Origin: Quillaja saponaria
Lineage: Eukaryota > Streptophyta > Magnoliopsida > Fabales > Quillajaceae
NCBI GenBank assembly: GCA_029379385.1
Contig: CM055618.1
Span: 9,744,134-9,808,133 of the forward strand
DNA length: 64,000 bases
Reading direction: 5' to 3'
Part shown: positions 37,601 to 48,420 of the stretch, one piece after another
Layout: every line of letters starts with the position of its first letter
How positions within the stretch are numbered: the stretch's first letter is position 1
Translations under genes and position numbers: made by a program
Notes under the pieces: model-generated
The model's input: only the letters and a program-made list of their open reading frames with translations
The model's database searches: none
What the model was told of the DNA's origin: nothing

Positions 37601-40470
37601 AAATAGGAAAAACCATAAATATCAAACTGAAAATCCACTTTTTGTTTTAGAAGTCCAAAACATATATATGGTTCCTCTTTACTGTACTTTCAGTAAACAA
37701 TTCCTTATTATTTAACCTTGAGTGGGAGATATGACTTTCAAAGACATGGTGTCATATCTCCCAAGGTTGTTCTGTTTTCCATGGACCAATATGTGACAAT
37801 AGAGACAGCACAAAATCACACAAAAGGTGAAAGTAAAGCAAATATGAAAGAGAGACTGAGAGCTTAGGACTAGGGGGGTTGCATGTCTGTCTGCCTGTGT
37901 GAGTATTCTTATGTCCATCATTACTTGCTCCTAAGTACCTGCCTATACTGTCTCAAACCCAACCCCTTTTTCCTTTCTTTATGGCTTTTGCTTCTACATC
38001 AAGTCTCTGATATTTCTTGCCACTATTACCTTTAACTGGCACTGCTATTCTTGCTGGCCATTAATTCTATTCAAATATATTGGTCCATAGGGTAGTAGAG
38101 TATTTGCAGCGAATTCTGAATAGAAGTAAAATTCTCTGTGCTGAGCATCTGAGCAGATTTAAAGTGTGTTGGTACAGTTAGATGAGGGGTTTTGATCAAG
38201 AGGATCTGGTTGGTTTCACGGGTAAGTCATTACTGTATCAATTGGACCCACATATATTGTGATCCCATGCCCCAGATTTTTAGATATATCTAATCTCTTT
38301 GTTGGGTCCCATTGTTTGATCTCCTGTCGGCTTCTACTCAACCTAGAAGAATATAGAAAAAAAACACAAAAACAAAATTCAAACTGTAGTAGCCCAATTA
38401 TTTATCATTCTACATTATTAATTTGATTCAAAGTCAATATAATATGCAAAGTTTTAAATTTAAAATAATAATAATAGATACAATTAGATTCTAATTAGAC
38501 TCTATATTGTCAGATTACATAAATCATTCCGATTCATTTGTAATAACTATTTTATATATTATTCGTGATCTACTTCTATCCGGTCTAACTACTTTATTAT
38601 TTCACAATTTTCATTTTATCATCTATATCAAGTCATCTCTTCAAAACATAATATATAATCTATAACCTATGTTGACTATATTATTATCATCATAAATAAT
38701 TATCTCCCATTTTTTATTTGAGCAACCGGATTTGATAAATTAAATTAAGATCACTAAATAGGTATCTTACTAAACATTAACTCAACTGTTTGTTTTATAA
38801 ACCCCTGCCTAATCCCCATGTTTTATATATATATATATATATCAAATGCACACCCATAATTAATTGATCGATAAACAAGTACTCCAATAATGGAGACAAT
38901 CACCATAGATAAATAAGAGACACTCCTACTTCCACATGCTATTTGTCTTTTTTTTGGTTAATTTAGTGTAGTTAGGCGCTCCAATGCCCACATGCATGGA
39001 GAAGCCTCTCAGCTTCCACTGGGAAATATGAAACTTTGGTAGAAACGTGCTTGCAAACACCTACCATTTAACCTTTATTCTCATGGTAAATCGAGATATA
39101 AAGTAAGATCATGGCCCCTTTTTGCTCACATCCATTAGTCATCAGAGCTTTCCCAACTAGGACTCTTGGTCTTCTTGGACCATTGTCATTTCTATCTAAT
39201 TATATATGTTGCAGATTATTTGGATTTTTTTTTTCCCTAAAGCATAACTTCAATTCATTGTCTAACATTCTTAAATAACTTGGAGTGGTTTCCACACTAT
39301 TTGTAAGTATTTCTTATTTTTGGAGACGAGGAATTTGAATTTCAGAGCATATTTCAATTAGTTAATTTTTCGTAATCTTTGATAGTGCCACATTGCTACT
39401 AAATATTGATAACTAACTGGAAACATTCATATTAAAAATAATGTGACATGTCAATGGTGGGTTCGTCTAATGGTAAACAAGCTCAAAAAATACACTCTCG
39501 AGATTGAGAGTTCTAGTCTTCTCTATCATAACTTATAATTGATAATAAATCTACATACATTCTCATGAATAATTGTAGTCACTCTCGGTAGAACTAAAAA
39601 ATAATGATTAAAACAGGGTCAATGTATATAGCATGAATATAAATTTAAATTAAATATGATAAGGTTAAGAGTTAACATCAACATATATTAGTTGAGTCAT
39701 ATATTCATTTTATATATTAAAATAATTTTTTGATCATATTTTAGTATAATAGAAATAATTTTATATTAACTAATAATGTGGAGTGAGTTGTGTATACTCA
39801 GGTTGATTTTGTTATATTTATCCGGATAATTCATCCTACTCAGGATAAAGAATAAAATGTCACCCCACTAAAAGTCAGGTTTAATCAAGTTGTTAGATTT
39901 TGAGTGAATTTCGAGCTAGTCAAGTTACTGGATTTCCTGCACACCCTTAGTTAATTCCCTTGACACCCATTTAAAGGAAAAAGAAACCAAAAATAAAAAA
40001 TAAAGACAAGGTTTTAGATCTCTGAGTTGAATAAATAGGACTGCGCTAAAGTTGGTGACAACTCACAAGTAGAGTCATTCGAATTTTTCAATTAGAATTT
40101 TTGTTTCCTTTTTCTTATTGTTTTACTTCTTTAAGTATGCAAATAATTTTATTTAACTTGGGAAAAGATATGAAATTTAAAAAATTTATTATTTTTGCTT
40201 GGAAAAATAAATAGTTTCAAAATGTGAAAGGGGTTGATGCAAAATTGATTTGATGGGACCGAAAGTCATTTCAGAAACTAGTGGATTAGACAGAAATATC
40301 TCTAGATCCAGGCCCACTAAATTATCTGGTCTTCTTTCCTGGCCCATCATCTCCTAATGTATTGGTCATTTGACATGTTCTATCACGAGGCTTAGGAGGT
40401 CCCTTATAGCTAGAAAAAGCAATCTTCATGACCCATCCTGTTTAGACAACACAACATAAATAAGCCAAGC
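34660..40470. other. Long intergenic region; no gene supported
   Basis: The HIPP promoter and leader cover about 34,660-35,100. From 35,100 to 36,450 the DNA is extremely AT-rich. Around 36,480-38,350 it is less biased and contains a strong hairpin (37,714-37,766) and an inverted repeat CAATTGGACCCA/TGGGTCCCATTG (38,239-38,250 and 38,304-38,315). I see no protein family there. A possible SINE-like box (GGTTCGTCTAATGG..) lies at about 39,460-39,600. The remainder is AT-rich sequence. Confidence 0.45.
37714..37766. other. Strong short hairpin
   Basis: GGGAGATATGAC (37,724-37,735) pairs perfectly with GTCATATCTCCC (37,751-37,762) across a 15-nt loop. Beyond a 4-nt bulge, CCTT and AAGG extend the stem. 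Strand and function are unknown. It is too short for a typical plant miRNA precursor by itself. Confidence 0.6.
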
Positions 40471-40985
40471 AATGACAACGAGCCGAGCTTTGACAAAGTT
40501 CGGCTCAACTGATCAAATTTTGATAAAATTTAGCTTGACTTGTCAAGTTTTGGACAAATTTAAACTCAGCTCATATTTATTAAGAGCTCGTGAGCCCAAT
40601 TCCAAGCTCAAATTCGTTTTGTTAAGGGCTCTTGAAAGTTTGTTGAAAATTTTAAAATAATTTTATAATAAAAAAAAGTTGAACTCATGACCTACTTAGT
40701 AATTTTTTGCATAACTTATCATCAAATCAAATTACAACTTATATTAAATTTTGTATATAAATAAATTTATTATAAATTTATATACAAGTAACAAAAATAA
40801 TTTATTAAATAATACTAAACAAGTAAGTTCATGAGCTTATGAGCCGAGTCTTGGAAAGATTGAACTCGACTCGTTTTATTAAATGAGCTCAAAATAAAGT
40901 TCAAGATTGACTCGTTTAGTAAACGAGTTGAGTTGAGCTTGAGCCGAGCCCTTAACGAGCTAGCTCGGCTCATTGCCAGCTCTAA
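40470..40985. mobile_element. AGCTCG-rich MITE-like element
   Basis: The left end GACAACGAGCCGAGC and the right end GCTCGGCTCATTGCC (reverse complement GGCAATGAGCCGAGC) form an inverted pair. The interior is saturated with AGCTC/GAGCT and TTGAGTTGAGCTTGAGCC motifs. Possible 8-bp flanks TAAGCCAA and TAAGCACA match at six of eight positions, which would fit a decayed hAT insertion. Related sequence recurs at about 44,870-45,300 and 56,870-57,090. A transposase-free element; its boundaries are approximate. Confidence 0.5.
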
Positions 40986-42212
40986 GCACAACAAAAGAAG
41001 AGGATGGGATAAGAGAACCGAAACTAAAAATGTGCTACCTCTTTTGACATATAAGAAGTCAAGAAAATGTAAAGTTTGTTTGTTTGTTTGTTTGTTTTTA
41101 TTTTTATTTTTTAAGACTCAAAGAACGTAGAAGAACTTGCAACTTAGCATCTCTTTATTTATTTATTTAACGGGTGTACATGTTAGCTTACTCTCATATT
41201 GATTAATTTATTTTTTCAGTTCGATTAAAGATATGTCACTTACATTAGGACTAAAAAATTTATAAAAATTTTATTCTATACTACCTACTTGAAGAGATTC
41301 AAACTTAAAAAATTAATAAAGGAATACGCTTTTTTGACAATCATATGTATGAAACTGAAATCACTTCCATTCCCTGAGTTAAGCCAAACTTGTTGAGCAA
41401 TTTTCCTTAGTATCCATACAAGTTGCACAACAAAGAAGAAGAATTGAACCACACCAAAATCCACATGCTAGTCCCTTCATGGCAATTGACTCAATAGATC
41501 TGTTTTAGTTTTCTAACATACCAAGAGCCAAAGCCTCCTCAAAATAAAGACTAAAAGACCCACCATAGAAAACAAACACAAAAGCTTTAGGTGGAAAAGA
41601 GGATTGATGGGGTAAATGGAGGAAGGGTGAATTGAAAATGGAGAAAGAAAGAAAAAACTAGAAAATCTTATGAAAGACCTAAATGAAATTAGGGAAACAA
41701 CTCACCCTGGCGTTGAAAACGGATAGATTAAGATAAAAAGAAAAAAGAAAGAAAAGAAACAAGCAAAACATTTCAAGTTTAAAAAGAAGAAAGTGAAGAT
41801 TCAAATTTGAAGTTAAAGAAAGTACATTTTTGTGTTTGATTCGTAGAATCTCTTAATGTCATTTTAATGACTTGAATTAGAAAAAACCTTTACCAAAAAT
41901 GATGATTTATGGATAAAAATAAATAAATAAATCAACTACCTCCGATTATAACCTATACACTGATCAAAGGGCCTTCTACAAATAAAAAATATTCAAATTA
42001 AATATTAGATATATAATGGAAAAACTAATCTACTTAAATATTAGACAGTGGCAAAAAATTGCACAATGGGTCCTAAACATTTATCATTTTGCTAATTTCA
42101 CTTCTAAAATTCAATTTTGTCAATTTTGTCCCCAAACTTTAGGATAAAAATTGCTGTGATGTGAACCATGACTTGGCAAAATATAAGGAGGTGGCCAAGA
42201 AGATATTACTAT

Positions 42213-42782
42213 TAGGGTTGTGCAAGGAACTCGGTATAACCGAATACCTGAATCGAACCGGTAATTTGGTTCGGTTAAATTCGGGTATTTTTCTTATTCG
42301 GTTCGGTTCGGGTAGTAAATTTAATACCCGTTATTTTCGGTTCGGTTACGGATAGTGAGGTAGAGTGCACATGGGTACCCGTGGTTACCCGAAAATCAAA
42401 ATATGTAATTTTTTTAAAATTTTTTTGTTATTTTTAATGTATTTTTGTATTAATTTATAATTTTTTATTTTTATTTGTGTTGAATATGTTAATATATATT
42501 TTTTTTTGTATTTTTCTTTTATAATAACTAATGAATTTAAAAAGTATGAGGTTCAAAAATAAAAAAATATCAATTTTAAATTAATTTTAGTGAAATATTG
42601 ATAAATTTCAAGTAACCGAATACCCGAACCAAACTAGTCATATTTTTTCGGTTCGGGTAATTTCGGGTAATACCTATTTTCGGTTCGGTTCGGTTCGGTT
42701 CATGAATTTTACTACCCAAAAATTTCTGTTCGGTTCAAAAATTTATCACTACCCGGACCGAACCGACCCGTGCACACCTCCA
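42213..42782. mobile_element. Non-autonomous hAT element (570 bp) with perfect 8-bp TSD
   Basis: The flanks are an exact 8-bp duplication, ATTACTAT, at 42,205-42,212 and 42,783-42,790. Ends are TAGGGTTGTGCA and, inverted, TGGAGGTGTGCA, a short hAT-type terminal inverted repeat. The interior near each end is a dense array of CGGTTCGG/ACCGAACC subterminal motifs around an AT-rich core. No transposase is encoded; the small frame 42,161-42,355 is a product of the repeats. Confidence 0.88.
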
Positions 42783-43230
42783 ATTACTATATGTAATTGA
42801 TGAGCCACCCGTCCATCATGTGGTCTATTTCAGAATATAATTCTTCTTCTCCAATGTTCTTCTTGTGATTTACTCTCATAATTTAAAACTTTGAAAAATT
42901 ACATTTGTTATTCTTAAAATAGTACTTATTTCTCTATTTCTTCTTAAAAACACTTTTGCATCATAATTATATTTTATTTAAAATAAAAATAGCCCCTAAA
43001 CAAGCGCGTCGGGGCTTGCTATGAGACTACATATATATTTTTATAGAATTTGTATCCCTACTTTTCTATTTTATTTAGAAAAAAGAAAAGTTTGATTCTT
43101 ATGAATATTAAATATTGATTTTATTGCAGAAAACAAAGCAAATGGTAGTCATTTTCCTATAGATATGATTTTTAAAAATAAAAACAAATCAAATACAATC
43201 CATTTTTTTTTTGGATCAGGAACATTCTTA

Positions 43231-44005
43231 GGGCTAGTTTGGTACACATTAATGATCATTCCCTTCCATGCATGGTTCTAAAGAATGATCATTCTTTAGT
43301 TTGGTACGTTTTTAGCCTCAAAATACTCATTCAATTCCGGCCATTTTATTCCATAGAAGTAAGAATCCTCAAACCCACCTAGGAGGTGGGATTTCTCATT
43401 CCTACTTCTATGGAATTGATTTAGTTCAGTTAAATGATAAAAAAACTATTCTATCACATAAAATAAAAAGTTGAATATTAATAAAATAATATTATTATTT
43501 AATTTAGGCAAATGAAAAAAATACTCTTCATATCGTAGTAAATAATATAATTATAAATAATTAATTAATGTTAAATAAATAAATTAGTTAAGTAATTTTA
43601 AACTAAAATAATTAATAAATAATAGAAATAAGATATAGTAAATAATAAAATAAATATAACTAACAATAAAATAAATATAAGTAATAATATAATTAATTAA
43701 TAATAATAATAAATAATATAATATAATATTTTAAAAAAATTAATTAAAAATTTAAAAATATATATTTTATAAATTATGTTACAATTAATTACTTTATCTA
43801 CTAAGGGATATTTTTGTCATTTTAGCATAATTTTTTTATTATCTCATGTCTAAGAACTATATAAAAAAAAAAAATTTAAATTGAATGAAATGATTATTCC
43901 CCACCAATGCTTCCAAACAATAGAATGGAATGATCATTCCATTCCACCTATATTTCATTCCCATTCTAATTCGGCAAAAATCATTAATGCGTATCAAACT
44001 AACTC
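43231..44005. mobile_element. PIF/Harbinger (Tourist-like) MITE, 775 bp, TTA target site
   Basis: The terminal inverted repeats match over about 27 bp: GGGCTAGTTTGGTAC... at the left, and GAGTTAGTTTGATAC... as the complement of the right end. Both are followed by CATTAATGAT. TTA flanks both sides (43,228-43,230 and 44,006-44,008), the Harbinger target duplication. Inside, CCATAGAAGTA (43,351-43,361) pairs with TACTTCTATGG (43,402-43,412), enclosing the nested CCCACCTAGGAGGTGGG. No transposase. Confidence 0.85.
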
Positions 44006-44869
44006 TTAGTTCTTAATTTATGTGTTACAAGCATAAAGACTTGGTGGTAATGCTGTGACTTTTTAAGAGGTGTTGTGCATTCATAGCTCTCTTAGAGCTG
44101 TTTTTAAAAAAGTTACAACAGTAACTTTTGGTAAAATAATGTAAAAGTTACTTTTAATAAGTAGAAGCCACAATTAGTGTTTGGTAAATTTATTATAAAG
44201 TTGTTCCGAAGATTTAAATTAATTATAATAGATATTAATAATAAAAAGAGAGATAATTAACATGCCGCATTAATTAATAAAAGAATAAGCACAAATTTTT
44301 ATTAAAAGTTAAGGTTATATTTGTCTTTTAAACTTTTGAGAGCAAAAGCTAAGTTTTAAAAATATCATTGGTATTTAAAAACCCACGGCATAAGCATCTC
44401 ATTTTTTATTTTTTATTTTATTTTTTATTTATCAAACATAAAAAAATTGACTTATGCTATTCATAAATATATTTCAAAATAACACTGTCAAAAGCTGAAG
44501 TCTGACTTCACGGTGCTTGGATTACATTTAATTATACAAACAAACTCAAGAATGATTTTGACTAATTAATTGTTTGTAGCCGCAAAAATTTAGTACTCGG
44601 TGCTCGACCAAACCAAAAGAAAACTAATATTTCATTTGACTTGTGTTAAATTATGTGAGAAAAGCCTACTTATATAATTGTCGTTTTTCTACATTATCCC
44701 GTGATTATACGGAAAGCACATATACGATAACATTTCGCACCATGTTTACATTTTAAAAGACAATTTCTAATGTTATTATATCATCAATTCGAGGTACTTC
44801 CAATTCATATGTGGAGAGAAGAATTCAATATAAATTGCAGAAAATATATCTAAGATATTTCGTGAACAT

Positions 44870-45300
44870 GAGCTACTACTTGGTAAAAGTTTGGATCGAG
44901 CTCCATATGTTTTTTATTTTTTTCTACGAGTCGATTTAGAGTTTAATTTTGAGTTCATTAAATAAAATGAGACAAGTTTTATTTTTCCAAAACTCATATT
45001 ATAAGCTCACGAGTTTAGCTTGTTTAATATATATATATTTTTTTTTTATATATGAATTATAAAGAATATTAGATTTATATGTAAAATATTACATAAGATA
45101 TAACTTGGCTTGATAATAAGTTACTCAATTGATTATCTAAAAGATCTTAAATTCAATTCTCATTGACTAAAATTATTTTTTAAAAATTGAGAAATCTTCT
45201 AGAGCATGGGTTTAGATTCTTGAACTCTTAACAAGCTTAGGCTCAATAGCTTCTCGAGAACATGAGCCGAGCTCGAGTCCGACCAAAGATTGTTGCCTGC
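44870..45300. mobile_element. Second AGCTCG-rich MITE-like relic
   Basis: It contains the same vocabulary as 40,470-40,985: GATCGAGCTCC, GCTCACGAGTTTAGCTTG, then CATGAGCCGAGCTCGAGTCC near the right end. It is more decayed, and no target-site duplication was identified. Confidence 0.4.
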
Positions 45301-45563
45301 TATCCGCACATCAATAAATGGAAAGTAGAATTTGAACTTGGAACCTCATCAATCCAAAACCTTAGTCTTAGAAAGCTTATCTCCAATCTAATAATGAATC
45401 ATAATTGAAAAAAAGGCTAATCCTTAAACAATGCTTCCCATGTGAACACAAAAACCACCTTAACTAAATACTAGCTAGCCAGAAGTACAAATTACCCCAA
45501 AACACTAGTTATACAACTTAGTCCTCAACTTTCCTCCAACATTGTGATTCATCTATGAACTTC

Positions 45564-46284
45564 TTACATAATCGAACATGCATTAGGGTTTTCATCACTG
45601 AAGAGCGTGGTGAATTTTTCGTCCGTTGCATTAGGACTCGAAAGCGCTTGGACTACGTTCTTCACATAACCGGCCGGAGCCTTCTTGTCATAAGCCTGAG
45701 ATACATAAGGATAAGCCACCAAGTTATATGGAACATAGGGCCAAAACTCAGCTCTCTTTCCTGTGCTCTTCACTTTCTTCAAGACCTTGTTTGGATCCAC
45801 ATAACCTGTCACCGTTACCCTGCTTTGCTTTCTGTTTACATCCACTGATTTCACACCTAAAATTTGTTCCAACAAGAATTTAATTAATAGAAATTAAATC
45901 ACTTGTAGTGCTGCTGCAGAAAATTTATGATGTCTATTTTTATAACAGAGGAAATAGTACTTTGAAAATAAGAAAACAGAGTCAAACACTAATATGGTTT
46001 GTCTTTGCCAGTTTACCCAATTAGGAAGCCCACATATTCTATTCGTTATAGACCATTCATTTTCTTTTATGTTTGGTAGAGAACCAATTTATTTTAGCCT
46101 TTCAGAAATTGGCTTTCATAAGTAGACACGAGAGAAAGTTGGTTAATAACCTTTCATGTTGGAAACACAATTTCGTACTGTTCTTTCGCAGCCATCGCAG
46201 TCCATTTTCACCTTGATTTCAACTGTCTAAAGAACAAAAATTAGATTTCACATGAAAAGGTAGCCATTGGAGAGGACCCAATAG

Positions 46285-46344
<60 letters not shown>

Positions 46345-46436
46345 GGATAGGAGTTAGTAAGAACCTGCATTGGTTTACGTTTCTTCCTTGGAGTTGAAAT
46401 TGTGAAGTAATCTGAAAGAAAATCCAGAGCTCCCAT
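45564..46436 (-). CDS. HIPP, short HIPP20-27-like form, 146 aa
   Basis: Exons 46365-46436, 46151-46226 and 45564-45856 (441 bp). The N-terminus MGALDFLSDYF is conserved in this subgroup, and Gly2 is a plausible myristoylation site. The HMA domain (about 25-90) has MDCDGC with Cys34 and Cys37. The core is followed by KRAEFWPYVPYNLVAYPY and the CaaX box CSIM (143-146). The small HIPP20-27 type is known to bind Cd, Cu or Zn in several plants and to associate with membranes or the nucleus; the exact role here is not shown. It is a close paralogue of the gene at 60,485-61,158. Intron 1 carries a 54-bp AG/CT repeat 23 bp from the donor. Confidence 0.93.
46288..46341. repeat. (AG)27 microsatellite in HIPP intron 1
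   Basis: A perfect AG run on the plus strand reads as (CT)n in the transcript, shortly after the 5' splice site of intron 1 of the 146-aa HIPP. It is a good polymorphic marker candidate. Confidence 0.95.
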
Positions 46437-47730
46437 TTTTTGCAAAGGCTCGACAGTGTATTTCAAAGAGAGAAAAACAGAGGAAACAGAGAAAACAGAG
46501 AGGGAGAGTTTTGGGACAGAAATTTGGAATGGTGTTGTTAGTTATTCATTTACAAGAGGAATTAGTAGGCTATATATATGACAAAGTTGTTTGTACAAAT
46601 TATGATTAGACAACATGTATGTCTCTAAATATTATGTCAGTTAAAACAAGTAGGCTCTAGTCTTGCTGTTTTCTTTAGGCCTAAGAAATGAGAAAGAAAT
46701 GTTGTAAAGGGCTTCTGTGTTTCCATTGTTTTTTCTTGCATCAATTGGCAGCAATGATGAATAGTCTCTAGCTTTCATATGTTAAAGAATTCAAAGGTAT
46801 CATTTTGTTAATGATCTGGAGCCCATCTGGCTTGCATGATTTACAAGGATGAAGGGAATGGTTGCTAGGTTTAGGTCCTCTACCAGCCTCGCCTCTGCTG
46901 CCTTTGATTTTTTACGCGTATTGCTAGCTATATATGCTACAGTTTCCCTAATTTAAAACTTAATTAATTAATTAATTAATAAAATATGTTTTTCATACTA
47001 ATGCATATAATATTAGTCTGATAAAACTTAATTTGATAGGCTGGTATATATTGTCATTACCACTTGCTCCAAACACCTTGAAGTTTTTATTATTCACAAG
47101 GTCTAAGTTTTAACTTCTGTAGATTTATTCTTCCGTTCATTCTTAAAAAATTGAAGATGAGAGCTAAATGAATCAAAGATTCATATTGATTTCCCAAACG
47201 CAAGTCCCCTATTCATTTACTTGAAATTAAGTTCTTCTAATTTTTAATGAAGGTTTTATATATTTGGGAACTAATAAGGCAGAAAAGAAAATGAGGGAGA
47301 CAAAATAAAAAGGAAATTTAGATTATTACGTGGCTAAATTACATTTTAGTTCATATAAAATTATTTTTTTATAGTACTAAATTATGACATGTGTAGGCAT
47401 TCTTTTTGTTCATAAGAGACCCTTGGAGTAACTCTTTAATCTTTTAAAATTTTGAAAAATTAATATCGAATCTAAGATTATGACAATGTTAATAAATTGT
47501 ACCACTTAAATCACATTCCACCCCTCATTAGTTAATTAGACTGATATTTTATGTTAAATCAAGTAACTTTTTTCTATAATGCTCCTAATGTGTTTTTTAG
47601 TTTTTTTAGTTGAGCATTATTTCTTTTGGAATGAAATCTTTTGTATTATTAAAAAAAAAGCAAAGAATAATAATATTTTATTTTAGTAGTTTTTAACTTT
47701 TATCTTATAATTATAAGGGTTTGATATTGA
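46437..47730. other. Intergenic between HIPP and CWF19-like genes
   Basis: The two genes are divergent. The left part is the HIPP leader and promoter. The rest is AT-rich, without a coding signal or recognisable element. Confidence 0.5.
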
Positions 47731-47738
47731 TGAGAGGC

Positions 47739-47773
47739 GGCCCAATACATTAGCCCACATAGCTTCAGCCCAA
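47739..47773 (+). promoter_or_regulatory. Cluster of GGCCCA/AGCCCA (site II-like) boxes
   Basis: GGCCCAATA (47,739), AGCCCAC (47,752) and AGCCCAA (47,767) lie within 35 bp, followed by a CT-rich leader. Clusters of TGGGCY (site II, TCP-bound) boxes are typical of plant housekeeping and translation or splicing genes, which fits the CWF19-like gene downstream. Function is inferred from motif and place only. Confidence 0.5.
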
Positions 47774-48139
47774 AAGAGAAAAACAAAAAAAAAAACAAAA
47801 AAGATATTTTTCATTAAAAAAAAAAAAAAAACAAAATCAAAAACTTTTGCTTCTAGCAGCAAGTAGCGCTACCGCCTCTTCCTTTGGATTTCTCCGTTTT
47901 GCCGGCGACTTTAACAGCAATATACACATCTCTGGAATCTGATTGTCTTCTCCGGCTCTGAACAAGTAGGAAAATTTTCTTTTCATTCACCTTCGGAGCG
48001 TTGATTTTATGTTCCGGAACGTGACCGTACCCTAATTGGGAGTTCGGAATCTCAAAGGAGTTAGCTAATGTTGGTAACCTGGTTGTGGACTGAGGCCAGC
48101 TGAGGAGGAAGAAATACAAAAAAAGAAGAAGAATTTGAG

Positions 48140-48380
48140 GTAAAAATTACTCAATAATCCTGGCTCTGTTTAATCTGTATGTGTTAGCTATAATGTTTAA
48201 ACATACTTGTTTGATTCAATATTTTCTTTTTCTTTGTTGCTTTTAGTTGTACTATTGTATTTTTGCAATTACATTTAATTTGTTTAACCTTTTGGTTCTC
48301 TGCATTTGCTTATTTACTTGTGTTATTCAAAGAATTTTGATCCCAAATCATATATTTACACTTTGGTTTTCTTGATTCAG
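48140..48380 (+). other. Probable 5'-UTR intron of the CWF19-like gene
   Basis: GAG|GTAAAA at 48,140 and a T-rich acceptor ending TTCAG at 48,380 bound a T-rich stretch between a CT/GA-rich leader and the start codon at 48,421. The reverse-strand open frame 47,853-48,119 overlaps this leader and is considered a chance frame. Confidence 0.5.
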
Positions 48381-48420
48381 GTTTTACTTGTTATTATACA
48401 CGTATTGCTGCACACTCAGA

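Noticed and set aside
47853..48119. 88-codon minus-strand frame
   Set aside because: It overlaps the probable leader of the CWF19-like gene and shows no family motif.
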